Origin: UBA3792 sp045576895
GTDB taxonomy: Bacteria > Bacillota > Clostridia > Christensenellales > CAG-138
Assembly (NCBI GenBank): GCA_045576895.1
Contig: JAZNHI010000199.1
Location: forward strand, 1-26,426
Length of the DNA stretch: 26,426 bases
Reading direction: 5' to 3'
A program made the translations under genes and the position numbers. The notes beneath the pieces were generated by a model. The model was not told where the DNA came from, ran no database searches, and worked only from the letters and a program-made list of their open reading frames with translations. The first letter of the stretch is position 1. Each line of letters starts with the position of its first letter. Below are positions 7,592-14,988 of the stretch, piece after piece.

Positions 7592-8568
7592 ACAATGTGA
7601 AACTGGTCCTCGGCACCATGACCTTCGGAGAGTCGGTATTTCGGCCGCAGACGGATGCGTTTATCGATGCGTTTCTGGACGCGGGATACGACGAAATGGA
7701 TACAGCCTATGTCTATAACGACGGCACCTGCGAACGGATGCTCGGCGAGATCCTTCCGAAGCTTGACCGCCCGTACCGGATTGCGACAAAAGTGAATCCG
7801 CGCATCACCGGAAAGCTGGACGCGGATGCCGCATATATGCAGATCGGAGAGAGCCTGAAACGGCTGGATCTGGATTCCGTCGATACGGTGTATCTGCATT
7901 TCCCGGATCCGAACACACCGGTGGAATCCGTGCTGTCCGCAATGGCGGATCTGCATGAACAGGGCAAATTCAAAGAGCTCGGGCTGTCCAATTTCCCGGC
8001 ATGGATGGTTGCAGATGCATGGCATATCTGCGAGCGCCGCGGCTGGGTCAAGCCAACTGTCTTTGAAGGGATCTACAATCCGCTGACCCGAAAAGCAGAG
8101 ACGGAGCTGAATGCATGTCTTAACCGCTTCGGCATGAGGTTTTATGCGTATAATCCGCTGGCGGGCGGATTGCTGACGGGACGGTATGAGCGCTTTGAGG
8201 ATCAGCCGTCGGACGGAAGATTCACGCATCGGCCCAACTATCAGGGACGGTATTGGAAGAAGAGTTATTTCTATGCCGTAAACCTGATCAAAACGGCTGC
8301 GGAACGGCATGGGATCACGGTAATCGATGCGACCTATCGGTGGCTTGCATTCCATTCCATGCTGAACGGCGACCGCGGCGACGCCATCATCATCGGCGCG
8401 TCCAAGCTGAACCATCTTACGCAAAACATCGAATCGATCAAGGCAGGGCCGCTTCCGGATGATTTGCTTTCCGCATTTGAAACGGCATGGGAAATCACAA
8501 GGTCGGATTCACCGGAGTATTTTACCCTGTACAAAGGCAAAGGCAGTGTCGGAGGAGAAAAGAAATAA
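7588..8568 (+). CDS. Aldo/keto reductase
   Basis: The 326-residue protein is a standard-length NAD(P)H-dependent aldo/keto reductase that reduces aldehydes or ketones to alcohols. The expected catalytic tetrad is visible: Asp38 and Tyr43 in MDTAYVY, Lys68 in ATKVNP and His104 in YLHFPDP. Further family motifs are KFKELGLSNFPAW, IYNPLTRKAE and YNPLAGGLLTGRY, a pattern resembling the AKR7 (aflatoxin aldehyde reductase-like) branch. It is joined to its neighbours by overlapping stop/start codons on both sides (ATGA at 7588 and TAATG at 8566-8570). Because the next gene encodes a decarboxylase that releases an aldehyde, the most economical idea is that this enzyme reduces that aldehyde, for example phosphonoacetaldehyde to 2-hydroxyethylphosphonate or malonate semialdehyde to 3-hydroxypropionate. 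Confidence 0.9.
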   Translation: MNNVKLVLGTMTFGESVFRPQTDAFIDAFLDAGYDEMDTAYVYNDGTCERMLGEILPKLDRPYRIATKVNPRITGKLDADAAYMQIGESLKRLDLDSVDTVYLHFPDPNTPVESVLSAMADLHEQGKFKELGLSNFPAWMVADAWHICERRGWVKPTVFEGIYNPLTRKAETELNACLNRFGMRFYAYNPLAGGLLTGRYERFEDQPSDGRFTHRPNYQGRYWKKSYFYAVNLIKTAAERHGITVIDATYRWLAFHSMLNGDRGDAIIIGASKLNHLTQNIESIKAGPLPDDLLSAFETAWEITRSDSPEYFTLYKGKGSVGGEKK

Positions 8569-9698
8569 TGCTTGATCAGAACAGGGTATTTGAGATTCTG
8601 AAAGAAAACGGCGTCACGTTCTTCACGGGTGTGCCGGATTCCTATTTGAACGGCTTCTGCAACTATGCGCTTGCAAACTGCGGGGGAAGAAATGTGATCG
8701 CGGCGAACGAAGGCAATGCAATCGGGATCGCGGCGGGGCATTACCTTGCAACAAATGAGATTCCGCTGGTATACATGCAGAACAGCGGACAGGGGAACAC
8801 CGTGAATCCGCTGGCGTCACTGGCGGACAAGGATGTATACGCGGTTCCCATGCTGCTCCTTGTCGGCTGGCGCGGACAGGGAGATACGGAACCGAACCAC
8901 CCGCAGCATAAGCTGCAGGGAGAGATCACACCCGGATTGTTTGATCTTCTGCATATACCGTATGCCGTCCTCAGTGATTCGGAGGAAGCATTCAGGCGAA
9001 CGATCGAAGACGCCGTCGGATACTGTACGGAACATCGGACATCATACGGGCTGATCGCACCGAAGGGCGTGATGGCGGCAAGCGAGAAGGCAAACAATAT
9101 CGATGCGGTTTATCCGCTGAGCCGGGAAGAAGCGATCGAGATCATTCTGGATCAGATGCCGGAGGACACCGTGTATTCCGCAACGACGGGACGTGCGACC
9201 CGCGAGCTGTTTTTTCTGCGTGAAAAAAGAGGCGAGGGAAAGGAACACGATTTTCTGAACGTCGGATCGATGGGGCATGCATCGTCCGTTGCGCTCGGCA
9301 TCGCGCTCGCAAGACCGGAGAGGAACGTGGTCGTGCTTGACGGTGATTCCGCAGCAATCATGCACATGGGCGCGCTGACGATGGTTTCAAAAATCGATGC
9401 GCCGAATCTGATGCACATCGTTCTGAATAACGGTGCGCATGAGTCCGTCGGCGGACAGCCGTCCGCAGGTCAGCTGATCGACTTCACATCGATCGCCGAA
9501 GCATGCGGGTACAGGACCGTCGGTAAAGCGGCGGAAACTGCGGACGAACTGATCGACGCCGTCCGGAAACTGAAGGACTGCGGACATGCCTCTTTTATTG
9601 ACTGTCGGATTCACAAAGGTCTGAACCGAAAACTTCCGCCGATCGTCTTCGATCACAGAGCTGCGATCGACGCGCTGATCGACGATCTGAACCGATAA
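8568..9698 (+). CDS. ppd: Phosphonopyruvate decarboxylase-like ThDP enzyme
   Basis: Ppd decarboxylates 3-phosphonopyruvate to phosphonoacetaldehyde, the step that pulls phosphonate biosynthesis forward; relatives act on sulfopyruvate. The 376-residue single chain has the family order: an N-terminal block FFTGVPDSYLNGFC, ANEGNAIGIAAGH with the thiamine-activating Glu48, YMQNSGQGN..NPLASL, LLVGWRG, a central HPQHKLQGEIT, and GSMGHASSVALG. The ThDP motif runs from Gly259-Asp260 to Asn287-Asn288 with 25 residues between the GDS and the NN pair, then NNGAHESVGGQPS. The ATG at 8568 overlaps the reductase stop and follows GGAGGAG. No PEP phosphomutase, the usual supplier of phosphonopyruvate, is encoded in the window, and neither is the AEP aminotransferase. 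The true substrate could therefore be another 3-substituted pyruvate such as oxaloacetate or sulfopyruvate. Confidence 0.88.
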   Translation: MLDQNRVFEILKENGVTFFTGVPDSYLNGFCNYALANCGGRNVIAANEGNAIGIAAGHYLATNEIPLVYMQNSGQGNTVNPLASLADKDVYAVPMLLLVGWRGQGDTEPNHPQHKLQGEITPGLFDLLHIPYAVLSDSEEAFRRTIEDAVGYCTEHRTSYGLIAPKGVMAASEKANNIDAVYPLSREEAIEIILDQMPEDTVYSATTGRATRELFFLREKRGEGKEHDFLNVGSMGHASSVALGIALARPERNVVVLDGDSAAIMHMGALTMVSKIDAPNLMHIVLNNGAHESVGGQPSAGQLIDFTSIAEACGYRTVGKAAETADELIDAVRKLKDCGHASFIDCRIHKGLNRKLPPIVFDHRAAIDALIDDLNR

Positions 9699-9746
9699 CC
9701 ATTTGAGATAATCTGCGATCCGGTGATACCGGAGAAAGGAAAGAAC

Positions 9747-10649
9747 ATGAACAGCATGGAGAAAACGAGAGCGTTTCTGAAATCCGTCGGGTTGCCCGGC
9801 GGCGACGCATATGATCTGCCGACTTCGGAAAAGCGTTTCAAGGACGGCGGACAGTACCGGTTTGAGGTTCCGGGCATTCAGGGACCGAAGGTCATGAAGG
9901 CTTTGCTTGAAGCGATGGACGGATACGGACTGTATCTGCATCGTGTGACGCAGACGCAGGGCATCATGCGGTTGACGGATGACGAGATCGAGAAGATGGT
10001 ACAGTATGCACACGATTGGCAGACGGATCTGATCCTTGCCATCGGGCCTCGCGCAACGACAGATACCTCCGCTTCCGTCAATACGGAGGAAGGCGTTCGC
10101 ATGGGCTATCGCCTTCGCGGTCAGGAGCAGATCGTTCGCGCGATCGAGGACGTCAAGCGCGCCGCGCGTATCGGCTGCCGCGGTTTTCTTGTATATGACG
10201 AAGGCTGCCTTTGGATCCTGAACAAGATGCGGGAAGCCGGCGAGATTCCGGAAGACTGCCATTTCAAGGTCTCTGCACATGCGGGTCACGGCAATCCCTG
10301 CGCCGCAAAGCTGCTTGAAAGCATCGGTGCGGATTCGATCAATCCCGTTCGCGATATCCAGCTTCAGATGCTGGCGGCGATGCGTCAGGCGGTGGACTGC
10401 CCGATCGACATCCACACCGAGAATCCTAAATCGACCGGCGGGTTCATCCGTCACTACGAGGTCCCCGAGATGATCCGCATCGCGGCGCCGATCTACCTGA
10501 AGACCGGCGGCTCCGTAGCGCAGACGCACAGCTGGGACAGCACCGAGGACGACGCAAGAAAGCGCGCGAAGCAATGCAGCCTCGTTAAGCGTATGATCGA
10601 CGAATACTATCCGGAAGCGATCTGGTCTCCGAAGGGAAGCCTGATCTGA
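9747..10649 (+). CDS. U32-peptidase-like TIM-barrel protein of unknown activity
   Basis: A soluble protein of 300 residues with alternating beta/alpha character. Notable stretches are YRFEVPGIQGPKVM, LHRVTQTQGIM, LAIGPRATTDT, LRGQEQIVRAIEDVKRAA, VYDEGCLW, HAGHGNPCAAKLLESIGAD and IDIHTENP, with RHYEVPEM.R.AAPIYLK near the end. The spacing of short strand-like motifs rich in Gly, Asp, Glu and His suggests a TIM barrel. I associate this pattern with proteins loosely annotated as U32 peptidase-like in Firmicutes and Actinobacteria, but this recall is weak and no reaction is established. It lacks the EDK motif of PEP phosphomutase, so it does not supply the missing phosphonate step. The ATG at 9747 follows GGAGAAAGG; an in-frame ATG at 9723 was rejected because the ribosome binding site lies inside that extension. 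Confidence 0.6.
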   Translation: MNSMEKTRAFLKSVGLPGGDAYDLPTSEKRFKDGGQYRFEVPGIQGPKVMKALLEAMDGYGLYLHRVTQTQGIMRLTDDEIEKMVQYAHDWQTDLILAIGPRATTDTSASVNTEEGVRMGYRLRGQEQIVRAIEDVKRAARIGCRGFLVYDEGCLWILNKMREAGEIPEDCHFKVSAHAGHGNPCAAKLLESIGADSINPVRDIQLQMLAAMRQAVDCPIDIHTENPKSTGGFIRHYEVPEMIRIAAPIYLKTGGSVAQTHSWDSTEDDARKRAKQCSLVKRMIDEYYPEAIWSPKGSLI

Positions 10650-10729
10650 AAACCACAGTTTCCGCTTTTGCGGAGGATGATGAAGATGTGTCGCCCGGGA
10701 GGCGATTCGATTGAAAGGAAAAGAAAAAC

Positions 10730-11875
10730 ATGAGACACCATATGTACAATCCGGACTTTAAGTTCGTCGTTGCGCCCGAGCATTTCAATAAATATACCGA
10801 TCGCGAACTGCTTCAGTACTGCCTCGGCGCGGCGATGTACATGCCCGGGTATAAGGACTTTACATCGAAGATTCTGAACAACGCCATGCCGGGACTGACG
10901 ACGATGGTCCTCTGCTTTGAGGACGCATGCCCGGAAGAGCGTGTTCCGGAAGCAATGGAAAATGTTCACGGAATGCTTGCGACGATCACCGAAGCGGTGG
11001 ACAACGGTACGTTGGATGCGGACAAAGTTCCGTTGATCTTTGTCCGTGTCCGGAATCTGGAACAGTTCAAGGCATTCGGAGAAAAGCTTACAAAGCAGGA
11101 AGTACGTTCCCTTTGCGGCGTCAATTTCCCGAAATTCAACGCGGAGAACGGATATGAGTATTACGCGTACCTCAAAGATCTGAACGTTCGTTTCGAAGAG
11201 ATCCTCTATGGAATGCCGATCATCGAGGACCCGCAGGTCGCATATCGGGAGACCCGCATTCAGGAATTGCTCGGGATCAAAAAAATACTGGATAAGTATC
11301 ATGATCTCGTTCTGCAGGTGCGTGTCGGCGGCACGGATTTCAGCTCTGTGTTCGGTGTACGCCGCGGCGTCGATTATTCCCTGTATGACATTATGACGGT
11401 GCGCGAGATCCTGAGCGACATCATCAATGTTTGCGGCAGAAACAATGACTATGTAATCAGCGGTCCCGTTTGGGAATACTTCCGTGCGCCGAAGGAACTG
11501 ATGTTCGACGAGCTGCAGCATTACGGCATCGAGGACTACCTGATGCGCCGACAGCCGTTGGTGAACGGCGAGATCGACGGTCTTTTGCGCGAGGTCCTGC
11601 TGGATAAGGCAAACGGCTTTGTCGGCCGTACCGTTATCCATCCGACGCATGTCAAGTTCGTGAATGCGTTGATGGCGGTGACGAAGGAAGAATATGATGA
11701 CGCTTGCCAGATCCTCAGCACGTCCGGAGGCGTGATCAAAGGCTCCGGCGGGAACAAAATGAACGAGATCAGACCGCATACCAACTGGGCAAAGAAGATC
11801 TACAACCGCGCAAGAGCATACGGCGTGATCAAGAACGAAAGCGGATATGTAAAGCTTTTTGCAGTGAACGAATGA
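10730..11875 (+). CDS. HpcH/HpaI aldolase / CitE-like C-C bond lyase
   Basis: The 381-residue protein resembles the TIM-barrel C-C bond lyases related to citrate lyase beta (CitE) and HpcH/HpaI aldolases, in particular the larger type found in ter-type biosynthetic gene clusters. Visible landmarks are CFEDACPEE with Glu64-Asp65 (the CitE-like ...EDA.. metal-site region), LQVRVGGTDFSSVFGVRRG in the middle, and GFVGRTVIHPTHV with His304-Pro305. These enzymes split or form a carbon-carbon bond next to an oxo group, often releasing acetyl-CoA, pyruvate or glyoxylate. The ATG at 10730 follows GAAAGGAAAAG. The 80-base gap before it contains two weak stem-loops and no promoter I can support. Together with PrpD and the hydro-lyase it points to polycarboxylate chemistry; the substrate is unknown. 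Confidence 0.8.
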   Translation: MRHHMYNPDFKFVVAPEHFNKYTDRELLQYCLGAAMYMPGYKDFTSKILNNAMPGLTTMVLCFEDACPEERVPEAMENVHGMLATITEAVDNGTLDADKVPLIFVRVRNLEQFKAFGEKLTKQEVRSLCGVNFPKFNAENGYEYYAYLKDLNVRFEEILYGMPIIEDPQVAYRETRIQELLGIKKILDKYHDLVLQVRVGGTDFSSVFGVRRGVDYSLYDIMTVREILSDIINVCGRNNDYVISGPVWEYFRAPKELMFDELQHYGIEDYLMRRQPLVNGEIDGLLREVLLDKANGFVGRTVIHPTHVKFVNALMAVTKEEYDDACQILSTSGGVIKGSGGNKMNEIRPHTNWAKKIYNRARAYGVIKNESGYVKLFAVNE

Positions 11876-11941
11876 CATTTCGTTCCGCGATGCGAGACCA
11901 TACTCCGTCGCGAACAATGACCGATATCGAATTAGGAAAAG

Positions 11942-13063
11942 ATGCTGACGACCGACCAACAATACATACTTGCGCTCATCCGAAAGAGCTTCCAGACCGA
12001 TACACAAATCGCGATACGACCGGGAAACCGTTCGTATATTGTGTCCGTGCTGTACCGTAACGGCATACTGCTTACGGTATACAATGCGCTGGAGCAGGAG
12101 ATGAAGAACGATCTTGCGCAGCGCTACCATATCGCGCTCAAACAGTCCTTCCTACAGAACTATGAGGGCGAACAGGCACTTGCCGCCCTGAGCGACGCAG
12201 GGATGAACTGCATTGCTCTGAAGGGATGGGAAATACGCAAACTATACCCGAATATGAATTCGCGGCAGATGGCGGATCTGGACATCCTTGTCAAGCCGTA
12301 CAACTATGCTTCCGTCAAAAAAACGATGGAGAAGCTCGGATATCGGGGAAAGAGCGAATCCTCCTGGAAGCATGACAGTTTTATCAAGGGCGAAGTGCAC
12401 ATAGAGATGCACAAGCGTCTGACGGACGACAGCAACAGTATCCAGCGTTGGGAAAGCGAGATGTGGAGCAGGGCGATCCGGGTCCGGGATAACATTTTCA
12501 AGATGTCTCCGGAGGATTATTATGTGTTCCATTTTGTTCATTTGCACAAGGACTTTATGAACGGCTCCCTCGGGCTTCGCAGGATCGTGGATACGTGGCT
12601 GCTTCAGAAGCAAATGTTCGATCGCGATGCGGTGAACAACGAATTGGAGAAATTCGGACTGCGGACGTTCCACGATCGGCTGGTTGAATTAAGCCGCGCG
12701 GTGATGGGAGAGATCCCGATGGATGAGAACTGCGAGATTCTTCTTTCGCACGCATTCAAACACGGTATTTACGGGTCGGAGGTCAGCTATAAAGCCGGGC
12801 GTATTGTCGCAATGGGAAAGGACATCAAGAGCGGAAAACGAAGCTCTGCGATCAACGCAGTCTTTCTTCCGTACAAGCGAATGAAAGCACAGTTTCCGGT
12901 TTTGGAGAAATATCCGATCCTGCTGCCGTGGTGCTGGACGAGGCGGATCGTGCATTTCCTGCGCGGAGATCTCAAAAAAAGCCGTGCAAGGCTTGATTAC
13001 AGCAATATCAATGAAGATGATTATCAGGAGATGAAGCGCTTCTTTGATGCGGGCGGCGTATAA
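11942..13063 (+). CDS. Nucleotidyltransferase-fold protein (NTP_transf_5-like) of a polysaccharide cluster
   Basis: The 373-residue protein has the features of the uncharacterised nucleotidyltransferase family often found in capsule and exopolysaccharide loci. These are an N-terminal helical region, ALKGWEIRKLYP with Lys94, then R.MADLDILV with Asp112 and Asp114 as probable metal-binding residues, and a later EVHIEMHKRL strand and a YYVFHFVHLHKDF helix. It begins 66 bases after the lyase, with TAGGAAAAG before the ATG. No biochemical role is established for the family. It is the last gene of the + strand block and is followed by a strong hairpin. Its presence supports the view that the block serves envelope glycan modification rather than central metabolism. 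Confidence 0.78.
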   Translation: MLTTDQQYILALIRKSFQTDTQIAIRPGNRSYIVSVLYRNGILLTVYNALEQEMKNDLAQRYHIALKQSFLQNYEGEQALAALSDAGMNCIALKGWEIRKLYPNMNSRQMADLDILVKPYNYASVKKTMEKLGYRGKSESSWKHDSFIKGEVHIEMHKRLTDDSNSIQRWESEMWSRAIRVRDNIFKMSPEDYYVFHFVHLHKDFMNGSLGLRRIVDTWLLQKQMFDRDAVNNELEKFGLRTFHDRLVELSRAVMGEIPMDENCEILLSHAFKHGIYGSEVSYKAGRIVAMGKDIKSGKRSSAINAVFLPYKRMKAQFPVLEKYPILLPWCWTRRIVHFLRGDLKKSRARLDYSNINEDDYQEMKRFFDAGGV

Positions 13064-13117
13064 AAGGACGGGCGGAAGCGGGATATTCCGGACCGCTCCG
13101 GATGAAATATGAAATGA

Positions 13118-13157
13118 AAACAGCGTCGGAAAGGGGAGACCCGATCCGACGCTGTTT
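13118..13157. terminator. Bidirectional terminator between convergent gene blocks
   Basis: AAACAGCGTCGGA at 13118-13130 is perfectly complementary to TCCGACGCTGTTT at 13145-13157, giving a 13-bp stem with a 14-base loop. The stem ends in A/T on both sides, giving a short T-rich exit in each direction (GTTTCGTTTT on +, GTTTTCATTTC on -). It lies midway between the ends of the convergent genes at 13063 and 13166, so it probably stops both transcripts. Confidence 0.85.
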
Positions 13158-13165
13158 CGTTTTGG

Positions 13166-14245
13166 TTATGCCTTGTAATATTCCTTGTACCATTCGGCAA
13201 ACCTGCGAAGGCCTTCGCGGATGCCGATCATGGGACGGAAGCCGTAATCGTCTTCGAGACCCTTGCTGTCCGCATAGGTCACGGGGACGTCGCCGGGCTG
13301 CATGCCGACGAGCTCGCGGTGGGCGGCAAAGTCATAGTCTGCGGGCAGAACACCGGCGCGGACGAGTTCCTCCTGAAGCGTGGAAATGTAGTCCAGAAGG
13401 TTCTCCGGCGTGCCGCCGCCGATATTGTAGACCGCGTAGGGAGGCAGGGGAAGTCCGTCCTCGCCGGTCGCCTTTTCCGGTGCGCCTTGCATGACGCGGA
13501 TCACGCCCTCCACGATGTCGTCCACATAGGTGAAGTCACGCTTGCAGTTGCCGTAGTTGAAGATCTGGATGGTCTTGCCGGCAACGAGCTTCTGCGTCGC
13601 GGAGAAGTAAAACATATCCGGTCGACCGGCGGGACCGTAAACGGTAAAGAAACGGAGTCCTGTCGACGGAATGTTGTAAAGCTTGCTGTAGCTGTGCGCC
13701 AGCAGCTCGTTCGACTTCTTCGTAGCTGCATAGAGGGACACCGGATTGTCCACCTTGTCGTCGGTAGAAAACGGCACTTTCTTGTTGCCGCCGTAGACCG
13801 AGGAGGATGAGGCATACACGAGATGTTCCACCGGATTGTGACGGCAGGCTTCCAGAATATTATAGAAGCCGATCAGGTTTGATTCGATGTACACGTCCGG
13901 ATGGTCGATCGAATAGCGAACGCCTGCCTGCGCGGCAAGGTTCACGGCGATTGCGGGCTTATACGCCGCAAAGACATGATCGACCAGCGCTTTGTCGGCA
14001 ATCGAGCCCTTGACAAATACATGCTTGACCGGCGAAGTCTCCGCCGCCTGTTCGATCAGCCTGAGTCGGTATTCCTTCAGTGCGGGATCGTAGTAGTCGT
14101 TCATATTGTCGAACGAAATGACCGTGCCGCCGGAGAGTTCTTTAAGGAGCCGCAGCACCAGATTCGCGCCGATAAAGCCGGGCGAGCCGGTCACGAGGAT
14201 CGTTTTGTTGTCGAGAGAAATATGTACCTTACCCATAGTGTTCAC
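13166..14245 (-). CDS. NAD-dependent epimerase, UDP-glucuronate 4-epimerase-like
   Basis: A short-chain dehydrogenase/reductase-type sugar epimerase of 359 residues. It shows the NAD-binding GSPGFIG at residues 20-26, NLAAQAGVRYSID, the catalytic SSSSVYG at 147-152 and Tyr172..Lys176 in YAATKKSNE, then GLRFFTVYGPAGRPD and a KRDFTYVDDIV stretch. The AQAGVRYS and RFFTVYGP.GRPDM pattern is typical of the CapI/GAE group that converts UDP-glucuronate to UDP-galacturonate. Two UDP-glucose dehydrogenases in the same operon would supply UDP-glucuronate. The GTG at 14245 overlaps the previous stop; an ATG at 14236 behind AAGGTG is an equally good start. This is the last gene of the operon. Confidence 0.88.
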   Translation of the reverse strand: MNTMGKVHISLDNKTILVTGSPGFIGANLVLRLLKELSGGTVISFDNMNDYYDPALKEYRLRLIEQAAETSPVKHVFVKGSIADKALVDHVFAAYKPAIAVNLAAQAGVRYSIDHPDVYIESNLIGFYNILEACRHNPVEHLVYASSSSVYGGNKKVPFSTDDKVDNPVSLYAATKKSNELLAHSYSKLYNIPSTGLRFFTVYGPAGRPDMFYFSATQKLVAGKTIQIFNYGNCKRDFTYVDDIVEGVIRVMQGAPEKATGEDGLPLPPYAVYNIGGGTPENLLDYISTLQEELVRAGVLPADYDFAAHRELVGMQPGDVPVTYADSKGLEDDYGFRPMIGIREGLRRFAEWYKEYYKA

Positions 14246-14979
14246 CTTGTAATTCCTTTATAGTTTTTCTGTACGGTTTTATAACTTTCGAGATTGCCGA
14301 TGTCGTAGCGGCTGCCGGGCATCTCCATGCTGTGCATGATACTGTGACGGCACATCCAGGCGACAAGGGAGCCCGGGGCGTCGGTGCCGCAGCCGTCTTT
14401 GATCGCATCTCGGATGCGGGCGGCGTCGGCTCTGGTATAGAAGTAGAACGGCGGCGTACACCAATGCGACTTCGGCTGCGCGGGCTTTTCTTCCAGAGAG
14501 AGCAGGCGCTCCTGCGCGTCAATTTCGGAGATGCCGAAGCGGTGCAGCTTGTTCTCGTCCGGCTCGTAACAGCGCATCGTGCAGGAGGTTCCTTTCTCCC
14601 GCGCATAGCGGAGAAACGACGTCAGCGAGAAGTCCAGAAGATTGTCGCCCGCAATGATCAGAAGATCGTCGTCAAGATGCAGCTTGTCGATCGCAAACTG
14701 CATATCGCAGACTGCGCCGAGCCGCGTTTCGTTGGTGCTCGTGCCGTCGTCCACGACCGTGATCGGAAGCGTGAGCGTTTTCGCCCAGGCCTCGAAGTGC
14801 GGCGCAAACTTGCGGTTCGTGATCACGATGTATTCGTCGACCGAATTTGCGGTATCGATGTCCTCGATCAGCCAGTCCAGAATTGTTTTTTCTCCGACCT
14901 TCAAAAGCGGTTTCGGGAAGTTCTCGGTCAGCGGATAGAGCCGGGTCGCATAGCCCGCGGCAAGGATCATACACTTCAT
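14242..14979 (-). CDS. Sugar-1-phosphate nucleotidyltransferase
   Basis: The 245-residue protein has the classical nucleotidyltransferase start LAAGYATRLYPLTEN (residues 6-20), followed by FPKPLLKVG, which carries the lysine that contacts the sugar phosphate. GDNLLDFSL supplies a metal-binding Asp, and EEKPAQPKS follows. Such enzymes join a sugar-1-phosphate to UTP or dTTP. Immediately upstream in the operon is a galacturonokinase-like enzyme, so the likely job is to turn galacturonate-1-phosphate into UDP-galacturonate, although RmlA- or GalU-like substrates cannot be excluded. At 245 residues it is at the short end of the family, without a C-terminal extension. The start follows GTGAGGTG nine bases after the kinase stop, and the end overlaps the epimerase by 4 bases. 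Confidence 0.88.
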   Translation of the reverse strand: MKCMILAAGYATRLYPLTENFPKPLLKVGEKTILDWLIEDIDTANSVDEYIVITNRKFAPHFEAWAKTLTLPITVVDDGTSTNETRLGAVCDMQFAIDKLHLDDDLLIIAGDNLLDFSLTSFLRYAREKGTSCTMRCYEPDENKLHRFGISEIDAQERLLSLEEKPAQPKSHWCTPPFYFYTRADAARIRDAIKDGCGTDAPGSLVAWMCRHSIMHSMEMPGSRYDIGNLESYKTVQKNYKGITR

Positions 14980-14988
14980 AACGACACC

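Noticed and set aside
9747..10649. PEP phosphomutase as the identity of the TIM-barrel gene next to ppd
   Set aside because: Context invites it, but the EDKxxxxxS-type motif and the usual N-terminal pattern are missing.
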